64,000 nt of DNA, taken from Rubripirellula sp. (GTDB lineage: Bacteria; Planctomycetota; Planctomycetia; Pirellulales; Pirellulaceae). The notes beneath the pieces were generated by a model. It saw only the letters and a program-made list of their open reading frames with translations. It was not told the DNA's origin and searched no databases. The position numbers and the translations under genes were made by a program. Shown piece by piece: positions 39,954 through 50,269 of the stretch. How positions within the stretch are numbered: position 1 is the stretch's first letter; every line of letters begins with the position of its first letter. The stretch is from NCBI GenBank assembly GCA_012270065.1, contig JAAXJB010000084.1:1-64000 (forward strand), read 5' to 3'.

Positions 39954-40386
39954 GGCGAATTGTGGAGTTGGTCGTGGCTGCCCAGAAAGTGTCCCGGTGG
40001 AGAGATCATGCCTTTGTGTCGCTCATGATCTGAAACCGTTTCTGAGGACTGGTTCTGCCCTTCACATCTGGTCGATGGCAGTTTGATTTGAAGTTTTGTC
40101 TTGCACCGTCGGAGGCATTGAGAAGTTTGATTGGTCGATACTCTGCCCGCATGCTGTGAAGTTGTTTGAATTCGCAGCTCGATGCAGAAGCCAGTGCCGT
40201 AAATACAACTGCCGTTCCGCCTGTGTTGATGCGTTTGCTGCCGCGAATGTTCACAGTTTCCCTGTCTCCTGATGTCCGACATCGACAGCGGATGGCTATA
40301 ATGGAAAGAGATCGGCGTCCCACTTGGAATACCGCCATTGTAAGACTTCCGGAAATGTCTTCACAAGTCACCCGAAACTTCGGCTC

Positions 40387-41397
40387 ATGAACGAACCAAA
40401 TCGTCGAAAAGTCCTGCTTGATATCGCGGCGGCTGCTGCATGCGGCGGTCTGGCTTCGGTTGGTTGTGTTCCGACGGGGCAAGGACCGCTGCCCGACCTG
40501 GTCTGGGGAAGGAGGGGAATGAGTGAAGGGCGTTTCCTGAAACCCCGAGCGATTACGATCGACGACCAGGATCAACTGTACATCGTGGACACAACCGGAC
40601 GAATTCAGGTATTCGATACTGACGGTAATTTCATTCGATTCTGGAGTACCCCGAAAACGAAGAATGGCAGGCCCACAGGATTGGCGATCAAGTTGGTCAG
40701 GCAAGAAGAGTTAGAAACAGACAATGAGGGTTCCGACGCAACCGACGATCCCAGAAGGCTGTTGGTCGCCGACACGCATTATTATCGAATGCTCTCCTAC
40801 TCACTTGATGGAACACTTTGTCCAGACGAGCAGATTGGCGGGAACTCAGGTCATCTCCCAGGTGACTTTGCTTTTGTTACCGATGCTGTCTGTGACTCCA
40901 ATGGCTGTTTTTACATCGGAGAGTACAACGCATCGGATCGTATCCAGAAGTTTGATCCTGATGGCAAGTTTCTTACCCAATGGGGAGGAAATGGCACCGA
41001 GCCCGGGAAATTTATCAGACCTCAAAGTCTGGTCGTTCGTGAAAACGTGCTTTGGGTGGCAGATTCCTGCAATCACCGGATTCAGAGATTTGACCTCAGC
41101 TACGACACACCGAAGCTGATAGACATCTGGGGGCAACCGGGTGATCGAGCCGGGGAGTTCTTCTATCCCTATGATATGGCGTTTGCGAGTGACGGCAGTC
41201 TTTTGGTCATCGAATACAAGAATGATCGTGTGCAACGATTCGACGCCGATGGTAAGTGGATCGCGACGTGGGGAGGCTCGGGTTTCGAACCGGGCCGGCT
41301 GAACCAGCCATGGGGCGTTGTGGTTGACTCCCGTGACCGCGTGCACATTCTGGACAGCAGTAATCACCGGATTCAGCGAATAGACCTGCCGGTCTGA
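40387..41397 (+). CDS. NHL-repeat beta-propeller lipoprotein
   Basis: Likely start MNEPNRRKVLLDIAAAAACGGLASVGCVPTGQ at 40387; RFLKPRAITIDDQDQLYIVDTTGRIQVFDTDGNFI repeats. Confidence 0.85.
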   Translation: MNEPNRRKVLLDIAAAAACGGLASVGCVPTGQGPLPDLVWGRRGMSEGRFLKPRAITIDDQDQLYIVDTTGRIQVFDTDGNFIRFWSTPKTKNGRPTGLAIKLVRQEELETDNEGSDATDDPRRLLVADTHYYRMLSYSLDGTLCPDEQIGGNSGHLPGDFAFVTDAVCDSNGCFYIGEYNASDRIQKFDPDGKFLTQWGGNGTEPGKFIRPQSLVVRENVLWVADSCNHRIQRFDLSYDTPKLIDIWGQPGDRAGEFFYPYDMAFASDGSLLVIEYKNDRVQRFDADGKWIATWGGSGFEPGRLNQPWGVVVDSRDRVHILDSSNHRIQRIDLPV

Positions 41398-41671
41398 TAC
41401 GTCACATTTCCCCGATTGATTCTCTGATTACCGGTTCTAGATCTTTGTTCCGGTAATTGCGGGTGTTGTTTCCGTATTTGCAGGCGTTCGGCCACAGCAA
41501 ACCCCGCTGTTTGTGGGCAAGCTGCCGACGACGTTTGCCGTTTCACGCCAGTTTGAACCGGCTTTTTTCGCCCTTTTGCCGTTTTTTTCAATGCTCGGAC
41601 CAGACGTGTCAGGACAACATCGAATAACTGAAGTGGTCAGACAGCAGTTGTAGAATTGAAAAGGCAGCACC

Positions 41672-41941
41672 ATGAACCGTATCTTACGCCGAGCCATGCA
41701 AGACTCAGACCATTACGTGATCGAAATGGAATACTCTGACGCGAAAGGAAATCGGACACATCGTTTTGTGAGTCCAATTCGTTTTATGGGTAGCTATCGA
41801 TTTCTGGGACTTTGCCTGTGCCGGGAACAACCACGACAATTTCAATTGTCGAGGTGCAAGAACATCCGTCTGGTGCCCGCCTGCGAAGTACTGATGCCAG
41901 CTCCTCTCCGCGAAGTAGAGCCGGAATTGAGCCCTGCGTAA
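41672..41941 (+). CDS. Stand-alone WYL-like domain protein
   Basis: 89 aa; VIEMEYSDAKGNRTHRFVSPIRFMGSYRFLGLCLCREQPRQFQLSRCKNIRLV resembles a WYL domain core. Confidence 0.6.
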   Translation: MNRILRRAMQDSDHYVIEMEYSDAKGNRTHRFVSPIRFMGSYRFLGLCLCREQPRQFQLSRCKNIRLVPACEVLMPAPLREVEPELSPA

Positions 41942-42270
41942 CCACTGCGGCATTCCATCCAGTTCTCGGAAGCAAATCGAAGTCAAAGTGACTTTGCAGC
42001 CTGGTTTGTCAAGCAGATGGACATTCGGGTAATTCGACTCAACCCGATTTGTGCATCCGTGAACAGCAAGCAGTCACAATGAGCATTTCAGCCGACTCAA
42101 GAACTGCTTGAAATTGAGCGTTTGTGACCATGCGCATCATGCGCAGGAACCAGACATCACAGGGCTTCGTTAATCAGTCTGCAAACGACGAAAAGCCCGA
42201 GTTGCCTGTCGGCAAAACTCGAGCTGTTCGTTTACGAGGACTGTTATTCCCGACGCGAGTGGGTAGTCCT

Positions 42271-42290
42271 CGTAGAGCCTCCGCCCTACG
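42271..42290. repeat. Short inverted repeat cgtagagc-ctcc-gccctacg (REP-like?)
   Basis: Near-perfect stem in the spacer downstream of the TolC-like gene. Confidence 0.55.
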
Positions 42291-42307
42291 GAATGCGTTT
42301 CGTGTTG

Positions 42308-44707
42308 TTATTTTGAGGGCAGTGGTTTTCTCGGAACGGGCAAGGGAGACAACTCGGTTTCCGCGTTGGTTTCGTAACTCATTGGAGCGATCGTTTGCAG
42401 TGATTTGACCTCACGACTGGGTTTCAAAATCGAATGATTGGCGGAGTCGGATTGCGTGGTTTGCGGCTTCGGTAGCGTCGTTGTTTCAGCAGCGGCATTG
42501 CCCGATCGTGTTCGCCTGGGAGAAAGCATTTCGTTCTGCGAAGCACCCAGTTCACTCAAAGGTGTGTCTTCGATTTCCACAGGGCCCGAGGGCAGGATTT
42601 CCATGTCAAGTTGATCTGCGGGATCGGTTCCGATTCCCTCGCTCTCGAGCTGTTCTTCAAGTAATGTTCCACTACCCTCGGCCTCCAGTGCATTCTGTCC
42701 ATCAAGGATGGGGCCGCGTCGGACAACGCCAGGGCGGGTAAAGCCACCGTAATGCTGCTTGCCAGCACTGCGTTCCCGTGCCCGTTCCAACGCATCCCAG
42801 TAGGCCTTCTTGTTCCACGGTCCTTCGGCCAGTGTGATGTTGTTGTTGGCCAGCATCGTGCCTTTCAGGTAGTCGACGTAGTTGATCGATTTGTTGTATT
42901 CGCCGAGAGCACGATAGTAGCTGATCTGTGCATCCGCTCTCCGCTGCTGGCTCTGCAGAACGACGTTGACCGGGCTTCGACCACCCTTGTACTCAGCCAA
43001 ACGAGCTTCAACTTCTTGCTCCGAGGCTTGCCAACGCATGGCATTCGTTTGGACCAGCTGGTAGTGGGTAGCAGATTTTGCAACCGCATCACTCAATTGA
43101 CTGACGAGCAGGCGTTCGGCATCCTGCAAGTAGGCCCGAGACTGTTGCAGCCGCAGCTGGGTTCCCCGGATCCGGGTCAATTCGCGTCTGGCACCGATTG
43201 CTGGTGGTGTTATCTCCAGTCTGACAACACCTTCCTGAAAGTCACCACTGGTAAGACTGCTCAACGCACTGCTGCCGCGGCTCGGAAATCTGTTGTCACG
43301 GCGTTCTGGTGGTCCCAGAGTGTCTCCCACACCGACCCAGCGGTAGAGCAACGACAGGTTGACCTCAGGCAAAATCTGGTTTTTGGCGGATACCTGTTCC
43401 AGTTCACGCTGCTTGATCACGGTTTTTGCGTTCCGCAGTTCCGGACTCAGATAAAGCATTTGTGCAACGCTTTCATTCCAGTCGAATTCAAGACGTGCCA
43501 GACTGGGTTCTTGAATGGGGCGAATCAGACGTCCATCGGTGGCCGCCAATCCCATTAATTCACGCATCACACGCTCGTAGCCATAAACACCGAATCGGTC
43601 ATCTCCGGGCATGTTGGATCCGGCAAGTGCTGAGGAGAGGCGTGCTCGAAAGCCGTAATACTGCTCTTCCGCCTGAGCGAGTTCTTGCTTCGTGCCGGTT
43701 CCGTTGTCGTAGTTCAGTTTGGCAAACTTGGCGGTCGCGATAGCGCTGTTGCGACCAATGATTGCTGCGTTCACGCTGCGATAGGCAACGTATAGATTCC
43801 AGTACGCAACCTCAACATCGCGTACCAGATTACGGACTTGAACTTCGAAGTCTGTGATCGCGACGTCTTCGTTCAGACTGGCGAGCACAACGGGGATCCG
43901 GTTCACAAGCGTTCCGCGGTGGCGCATCAGAGGCTGTTGAATCTGAGCTTCCAGCGTCGCAGTCCAGTCACTGGAGAGTTGTCTCGCCGCGGATTCAGGA
44001 ATGCCAAGTGGCAGGTTGTTGCGTGAATAAATGACTTGTTGACGGAGGGTTGCAACGCTGCCTGTTGCGAACCGTTTGCTGATCGCACTCTGCTGGGTTG
44101 CGTCCTGACCCTGGAAAAATGTCTGTGAAACAGAACTGCTGCCCGTATTTCGTGGCCGGTCGGTTGTGCTGTAGTCGAAGAAAGCACTCGCTTGAGCGTC
44201 AAATTCTGAAAGCGCGTCCTCAACACCACCAATCTGGTTTGCTCGCTGTACGCCTCGAGGTAGGATCCGATTTCCGTTGCCGTCGATCGTCAGTGGGATC
44301 GACTGAGTCGTTGATTGCTGGATGGCGACATCATAAATGCTGCCAAGCTGGTCAGCAGATGCACTTGTGAACTGAGCTGCAATGTTCTGTCGGAATTCGG
44401 CGTTGCCGCTTGTCGTAACAAAGAACTTCGCATTCTGAAGAGCGATCGAGACACAGTCCTCCACGGTCAGGTCCCAAAACTGATAGTCGTGGTTCCCAAT
44501 TGAAAGCGGTCGCTGTGACTCAGTGGTCTCAGCCAGGCTTTCAACTTCTACGTCCGGATACTCAATCTGTGTTGCAGTATTGAGATAATACTGCAGGTCC
44601 GGTGATTCATGCAGGAAGAACGGTTGCGTAGGTGCACACCCTGTTGCCAGCAGGATCGTGAGCAACAGCTGCAGATAGGTGGTTCGTTTTAAAAGCGAGC
44701 GACTCAT
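42308..44707 (-). CDS. TolC-family outer-membrane efflux lipoprotein
   Basis: ORF to 44743; likely start MSRSLLKRTTYLQLLLTILLATGC at 44707; YDNGTGTKQELAQAEEQYYGFR and AEYKGGRSPVNVVLQSQQRRADAQISYYRALGEYNKSI. Confidence 0.85.
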   Translation of the reverse strand: MSRSLLKRTTYLQLLLTILLATGCAPTQPFFLHESPDLQYYLNTATQIEYPDVEVESLAETTESQRPLSIGNHDYQFWDLTVEDCVSIALQNAKFFVTTSGNAEFRQNIAAQFTSASADQLGSIYDVAIQQSTTQSIPLTIDGNGNRILPRGVQRANQIGGVEDALSEFDAQASAFFDYSTTDRPRNTGSSSVSQTFFQGQDATQQSAISKRFATGSVATLRQQVIYSRNNLPLGIPESAARQLSSDWTATLEAQIQQPLMRHRGTLVNRIPVVLASLNEDVAITDFEVQVRNLVRDVEVAYWNLYVAYRSVNAAIIGRNSAIATAKFAKLNYDNGTGTKQELAQAEEQYYGFRARLSSALAGSNMPGDDRFGVYGYERVMRELMGLAATDGRLIRPIQEPSLARLEFDWNESVAQMLYLSPELRNAKTVIKQRELEQVSAKNQILPEVNLSLLYRWVGVGDTLGPPERRDNRFPSRGSSALSSLTSGDFQEGVVRLEITPPAIGARRELTRIRGTQLRLQQSRAYLQDAERLLVSQLSDAVAKSATHYQLVQTNAMRWQASEQEVEARLAEYKGGRSPVNVVLQSQQRRADAQISYYRALGEYNKSINYVDYLKGTMLANNNITLAEGPWNKKAYWDALERARERSAGKQHYGGFTRPGVVRRGPILDGQNALEAEGSGTLLEEQLESEGIGTDPADQLDMEILPSGPVEIEDTPLSELGASQNEMLSPRRTRSGNAAAETTTLPKPQTTQSDSANHSILKPSREVKSLQTIAPMSYETNAETELSPLPVPRKPLPSK

Positions 44708-45024
44708 TCGCTGGACTTCCGGGGTCGTGCCGTCGTGAAACACACCATTACCTTCATCGCACAGCGCGATTCAGTGTGTTTCCGTACTGGCCGAGTGTGG
44801 AAGCCCCCCACGATGTCTTCACCCCTCTTCTGCCCCGGCGGAGCCAGGCAGAATAGCAGCGAGATGACCTCGTCCAATGGGTTCTATCGGAGGATCGCCT
44901 GTTAAACTTTGACGGTTCTGTAAAAAAAATGGATCACTGCCGCCCTTTGATGAGCAGGGAGCAAATATCCACCAGAATGCCCGGTGCGAACCAGAATCCG
45001 CTGCAGCCGTGAGAAAGCAGCAGG

Positions 45025-45609
45025 TCACTCCTGAGATTTGGGCGATGCGTTCGGTTGAGGAATGTTGTCGCCATCAATCAGGTTTTCAAGCTGGTCACTG
45101 GCATCAACCTTCTCAGGAATGGCAGGCAGATCCGATGGTGACGCACCCTCCACGTCTGGATCTTCCAGTTGCTTCAGTAAATCCTCGTCCTTCTGCAGAA
45201 CATCTTGAAGTGTCTCGTCGGCCTGGTCCGCCGGTAACGCCGAGGGCAGGTTTTCCACGTCCGAGACGTTGGTGGTACCAAATCGTGGACCGGTGCGGAG
45301 AGCTTCCCATGGTTTTGGGAAAAAATAGTGCATGACCGTCCGGGGCTTGTGCTCTTTGTACGCGTTTCGATGTTGCGACGCGTGCCAGGACATCGCTTCA
45401 AGGCTGCTTGGGGCGATGTAATACGAGATCTTACCTGCCCAGTTGCTTGGGCGGTTGTAGCGGCGGCGGTAGTCTGGCGGCAAATTGTTTCCCAGCGGCC
45501 CGATCACATCGATTCTCGGGTGTACGGGATAATTTTCTTTATCCGGGTGGTGTGCATATGTATTGCTGGAAAGACATGCAATCACAGTGGCGACAATCAA
45601 CCAACGCAT
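45025..45609 (-). CDS. Hypothetical secreted protein
   Basis: 194 aa; N-terminal MRWLIVATVIACLSSNTYA signal peptide. Confidence 0.7.
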   Translation of the reverse strand: MRWLIVATVIACLSSNTYAHHPDKENYPVHPRIDVIGPLGNNLPPDYRRRYNRPSNWAGKISYYIAPSSLEAMSWHASQHRNAYKEHKPRTVMHYFFPKPWEALRTGPRFGTTNVSDVENLPSALPADQADETLQDVLQKDEDLLKQLEDPDVEGASPSDLPAIPEKVDASDQLENLIDGDNIPQPNASPKSQE

Positions 45610-45817
45610 GACAGATACCGGGAATGTTAGGAAATGCCGGGAAACAGAAGGTGTTCGGGGCGTGAAACTGCAGCATTTGCGGCACGCTCTTCACTGATTT
45701 TTCGTCTTGTCGGCGTGGGTCGCGTGACGTTGCTAATCAAATTGCCGGTTCTGCAACCTGGGCGGAGATTACAACCCCGAGGACAGCTTTGGACATTAGT
45801 GGTGGATGGCCTGTCCG

Positions 45818-46687
45818 CTAGCCTTCCCGCGTTTTCGCCGTCGGCTTGATTTCTGAGGCGTTTGCTGCAGATAGAACAGCGATACTGAAACCAAAAGCGC
45901 CAATGAACAAACCATAGAGTTGAAAATAAACGCCAACGTCTGTGGAGGATTGGCTCGTGAAATGCTCGGCAAAGCCAAGGCCGGTGATCGTCAATGTCAT
46001 AGCCAGAATCAAAAAGGCGAGTACGATGAACTCATGAAACATCACCACCCGAATCGTCAAAGCGGTTATTGTATGCAGCATCACCCAGCTGCTAGCGAGG
46101 ACCGGCCAGTAAACGAGGCTGTTGACTGGGGGAGCGTAACGCAACGTTGCAGCGAGCAGCAGAGCGACCACTGTTGTCAAAGCGATGATCTCTCCGATGC
46201 TAAATTGCGCAACCTCTGGTTGCTGGCTTGTTTCTGTTTTTTGCTTCAGCCTAAATCCCACCAACGTCCCTCCGAGTAATCCTGTCCAATCAGGTATCCC
46301 GAAAAGGAAAAAGACAAAAGGTTGGACGAGGATCAAGCCACTGATGCTGACTGCATGGCGAAGAAGATCCGGTGTGCTGAACCAGGGAAGCAGCAGAAGG
46401 CATGCAATGGCAGCGAGGATGCGTACTGATAACCTTGCGAACGAGTTCGCAAGGCTGGTTGCGAGCCAGGAAACCGAGGCTAGCAGACCGAAAGTGGCAC
46501 CAGACATCCAGCTCCGCCCATTGTTGATCGTGAGAATCGCGTTCTCGGGGCTTGTTTTCGCTGTCGGGGGGGCGGATGCATTGTCGCTGGAGCCAAACAC
46601 GGTGAACGCAAGCAGGTTCAAGGTGAACCAGCCGGCCACAATTACAACGGTCATGCCATTGATGCTCGGACTACGGTATGTTGACAT
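45818..46687 (-). CDS. Hypothetical polytopic membrane protein
   Basis: Likely start MSTYRSPSINGMTVVIVAGWFTLNLLAFTVF at 46687; multiple TM segments. Confidence 0.65.
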   Translation of the reverse strand: MSTYRSPSINGMTVVIVAGWFTLNLLAFTVFGSSDNASAPPTAKTSPENAILTINNGRSWMSGATFGLLASVSWLATSLANSFARLSVRILAAIACLLLLPWFSTPDLLRHAVSISGLILVQPFVFFLFGIPDWTGLLGGTLVGFRLKQKTETSQQPEVAQFSIGEIIALTTVVALLLAATLRYAPPVNSLVYWPVLASSWVMLHTITALTIRVVMFHEFIVLAFLILAMTLTITGLGFAEHFTSQSSTDVGVYFQLYGLFIGAFGFSIAVLSAANASEIKPTAKTREG

Positions 46688-46767
46688 GGAACCTGGTTGG
46701 CAGCTCTGCGGCGATTTTTTTTGACCCATCCACATTAACACGGTATTCCACTTCTGTCGCTTTGAAC

Positions 46768-47496
46768 ATGGACGGCACCACTGAACCCTTATTGACCGTG
46801 ATTGGGAATCCAATCGCTGGAAATCCATCGCAATTTGCCTTGGAGCGTGCAATCGCTGCACTTGGGCTCGATTGGCGCGTTCTTTCCTTCGACGTCGCGC
46901 CCGAAGATATCGCCGCTGCTCTGAATGGCTTTGCGGTCACCGGGATTTGCGGTGTACTCATCGATCCGAGTGTTAGTCATGCTGCATCCCTGTGGCATGC
47001 CGAGCAAACGGGGAACGAGGGGCAGTTGGTTGATTGTCTTGTCAGGAGCGATGATGGACGCTTCATCGGCAGTGATGAGCGATTGTTGTGGATCGAACAG
47101 CAATTCGCATCCAGGGCTGGTGTTGAAGGGCTCTATTTCGGGCATGGCGGAAAAAGTTCGTCATGGAATGCTGCGGCTCTGGGATTGAAGAAAATCTCGG
47201 GTCACATGAGTGCAGAGACGATCGAGTCTGCGCGGACCATCCTTGTGGTTGATGATTTGAGTGGTCCACCCGAACTTGAAGTTGACGAGTGGCCGGAGGA
47301 CGATGGGTCAACTTTGGTGATCGATCTCTCCACGCAGCACCCCATGCAACTCCGTATCAAGGAACTGGGATACGAAGTGGTTTCCCACATTGACCTGCAA
47401 ATCGGAGTTCTCGAGCGAGCGCTGGAAAAGTGGACTCAAATGAAGGTGGATTCTGCCGTGATCCGCGACGCGGTTGAAGAGTATTTAGGGGTTTAG
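46768..47496 (+). CDS. Divergent shikimate-dehydrogenase (AroE)-like protein
   Basis: Likely start MDGTTEPLL at 46768; VIGNPIAGNPSQFALERAIAALGLDWRVLSFDVAPEDIAAALNGF resembles the AroE substrate-binding domain start. Confidence 0.6.
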   Translation: MDGTTEPLLTVIGNPIAGNPSQFALERAIAALGLDWRVLSFDVAPEDIAAALNGFAVTGICGVLIDPSVSHAASLWHAEQTGNEGQLVDCLVRSDDGRFIGSDERLLWIEQQFASRAGVEGLYFGHGGKSSSWNAAALGLKKISGHMSAETIESARTILVVDDLSGPPELEVDEWPEDDGSTLVIDLSTQHPMQLRIKELGYEVVSHIDLQIGVLERALEKWTQMKVDSAVIRDAVEEYLGV

Positions 47497-47540
47497 CCAA
47501 CAACACTGGTTTTGGCATGACGGATTTAAGATGACTTGTT

Positions 47541-48281
47541 TTGGAGTCAACTGTGTCGGGAGCGAGAAAAAAACTCATCGCGGCTGCAAAACGCTTGCGC
47601 CGGGAGGTTGACACTCTGGCGTTCGCTGCACCAGTCACTCATGTGTACAACCCACTCAGGTACGCATGGGACGCGCACGAACTGTATTTGTCACGCATCA
47701 ATGATGAGGGAGTACGGATCCTGCTGCTAGGCATGAACCCGGGGCCTTGGGGGATGGCTCAGACAGGTGTGCCCTTTGGTGAAGTGACTGCTGTAAAGGA
47801 CTGGATCGGAATCAACGTTCCAGTAAAAACGCCAGCCAACATGCACCCCAAGAGACCTGTTTTGGGCTTTGAGTCCAAACGGAGTGAAGTCAGTGGTCGG
47901 CGACTTTGGGGATTGTTTCAGGAGCGGTACAGTGACCCAGCAGATTTTTTTGCAGAGCACTTCGTCGTGAATTACTGCCCCCTCGTTTTCATGGAGGCCA
48001 GTGCGAGAAATCGAACTCCTGACAAGTTGCCCGTGGATGAGCGTGAACTGCTTGATGAAGTTTGCCAGCGTCATCTTTCCAGAGTCTTGAAGGTGCTCAA
48101 TCCCAGCATTGTTGTTGGTGTGGGAGCATACGCGGAGAAGTGTCTCGAACGTACGATGGCAAAAGCTGGTTACCAGGCGCAGCTAGCCAGAATTTTGCAT
48201 CCAAGCCCCGCCTCACCTGCCGCCAACCGGGATTGGGCGGGAACTGCAACGAAACAACTCGTTGACGCGGGAATTTGGTAG
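47541..48281 (+). CDS. SMUG1-like uracil-DNA glycosylase
   Basis: ILLLGMNPGPWGMAQTGVPFGEV and ILHPSPASPAANRDW motifs. Confidence 0.88.
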   Translation: MESTVSGARKKLIAAAKRLRREVDTLAFAAPVTHVYNPLRYAWDAHELYLSRINDEGVRILLLGMNPGPWGMAQTGVPFGEVTAVKDWIGINVPVKTPANMHPKRPVLGFESKRSEVSGRRLWGLFQERYSDPADFFAEHFVVNYCPLVFMEASARNRTPDKLPVDERELLDEVCQRHLSRVLKVLNPSIVVGVGAYAEKCLERTMAKAGYQAQLARILHPSPASPAANRDWAGTATKQLVDAGIW

Positions 48282-48601
48282 GTAATCGTGGAATGCGAGG
48301 TTTTTCTCAAAGGTGGCAGAGAATCCGGTGACGCATGAAGTCTCATCGATCGGCTGCTGACCCACCAAGTGGGGGGCGAGGCGTTTCGTGTGAGGATGCA
48401 GTAGGATGTTCAGCAACAACAAGGTACGACTTCGGTCAATCGAGTTGTTTTGGGGTGGGTTGGTTTGTTCAGGCCGTTGGTAATTTTCTTGCTGGTGGTA
48501 ACTGGTGGTAAGCAGATCAGTGCTGGCGGCAGGAATCTTCGTTCACAGGCCGATTGCGGCCGTTTCAACGTTTTCTAACGCCATGTTTTGCATCGACTGT
48601 G

Positions 48602-49702
48602 ATGTGGATGGTCAACCCGATTGGTGTTGGGACGAAAGGGGCGACTGTTGACAGTGACGCGCGCAGGGTAAAGAAGATGGACGCAGAGGACTTCCAGGAC
48701 TTGTACAAATTGTTGCGTGGCAGTCGCTGCGCAGTGTCCGTGTTGGATGCTCGAGCTCTGTTTGTCGAGAGTAAGTTGGATGATTCACTTGTCAAAATGA
48801 AAGAGGCAAGGGCCAGCTTTGCAGAGAGCAGGCACCGTGTTTTGAGACAGGATCCTGAGAAAGGGATTGACCCCAAGGCGCAGGATTTTGACCGTCAAGT
48901 CAAGAAAGCTCGACGAAAGCAGGAAAAAGCACAGGAAACTCTTGATGCTTTTGACGAGATTTTGCCCAAGCTTTCGAGACTGGCAGAACGACAGGCATCT
49001 CGTCGTGCACGTCAGGCTGGATCAGAGCCAGTTTCGGGCCTTGCCGATCGCACGGTCAACGAATCCGATGCGGCGACGCAGGTCGATGCAGGCGATCAGA
49101 CGGACAAGCATTCGGGGCAAGGCACAAGCAATGGCGACGATGCGGGATTGGATTCCTATTCGGACTTCGAATCCATGGGGGAAGGAGATCTCTCGCAAGG
49201 AGCCCATGAGGTTGTTGAATCAGACTTCACTGGTCCCCAGCGCCCAGCGCACGCCGGTGATTTCTCCGACGAGTTTCTTGGTCAATTCGCAGCTTGTGTT
49301 GGTGATGCAAAACTCGATCTGATCGGGGCAAGTTTCGGTTTTCGTCCGGTGGAAAATGAACTTGATGTCGTTGGCGATGGGGTTTATCTGATTCAGACGA
49401 GCAAGCGGACGATGCTTGTCGTACTGCCTGAGAAGTCATGCGAAGCAGATGAGTTGCGTCTGATCAACTTAGTGGACAGGAAGCGAATCAAGCCGATCAC
49501 TCGTGTGACGTTTCTTGATCTGGGCATGCGACGCAAAATGGTATTGCTGACCTGTGCCGAAACGGCTGGCCATGTGTCAGAGGTTTTTGCACGAGATTTC
49601 GGCTCGGAGAACAAGATGCGGCCTCCAGTTTCCGAAACTGGCGATACGAAGTTGAGCCATGAAACGGTAGTGGGTGAGCCTGGGACAGTCGTCGAAGAGT
49701 AG
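48602..49702 (+). CDS. Hypothetical protein, predicted coiled-coil N-terminal half
   Basis: Long ORF (48554..49702) with ordinary codon use; start uncertain (48602 or 48674). Confidence 0.6.
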   Translation: MWMVNPIGVGTKGATVDSDARRVKKMDAEDFQDLYKLLRGSRCAVSVLDARALFVESKLDDSLVKMKEARASFAESRHRVLRQDPEKGIDPKAQDFDRQVKKARRKQEKAQETLDAFDEILPKLSRLAERQASRRARQAGSEPVSGLADRTVNESDAATQVDAGDQTDKHSGQGTSNGDDAGLDSYSDFESMGEGDLSQGAHEVVESDFTGPQRPAHAGDFSDEFLGQFAACVGDAKLDLIGASFGFRPVENELDVVGDGVYLIQTSKRTMLVVLPEKSCEADELRLINLVDRKRIKPITRVTFLDLGMRRKMVLLTCAETAGHVSEVFARDFGSENKMRPPVSETGDTKLSHETVVGEPGTVVEE

Positions 49703-49712
49703 TCGAAGAGTA
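49691..49712. repeat. Perfect 2 x 11 bp duplication spanning a stop codon (gtcgaagagta)
   Basis: Direct reading. Confidence 0.85.
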
Positions 49713-50269
49713 AGAGTAACTATCGGGTAACTGTTGCGGTGCTGTTCATCCGATATGCGAGCTGGTCAGCGGATATCGATATGAGATTTGTTTCATCGTG
49801 GGGCCTGCCTTGAACTCAGCCAGGGCCATACCGTGGATTTCATAGGAGACCAGGGTTCACAGCTGAAGTTGCCATGGTCCGGTTGCTGGATTGGCGAGCG
49901 TTGGAGGCGTCAAGTCACGGCAAGCGATCACAGCTGGGGAATGGCCGAATCAGGTTGCGAGTGCGGTTTTGAACAGCCACCCAACCGGCACCTGATGCGG
50001 AAACGCGAAGGTGAGCAGATGCGTTGGGAGGGCATGTTTTGGCAATGTCAGGGTCCTCAGGATCGTATTGAGAGCCGAATTTGTTAAAAAACTCGGCAAA
50101 GAAAGTGCGATTGCCGTTGACGATCTTGGTTTTGTCAGCGAAAGTCTGGGTCGCTCGCGGGCTGGCCGCGAGATGTGGGAGAAATTGCCGCCACGCGTTA
50201 CGCTTGAGAAGCACGCGTCGGGACGGGTGATTTCGCCAAACCACCCGACAAAACGAAAGTCGTGACCCT

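Noticed and set aside
49788-50265. Possible rplK remnant or small ORFs upstream of rplA
   Set aside because: No L11-like motifs in any frame; ORFs look random
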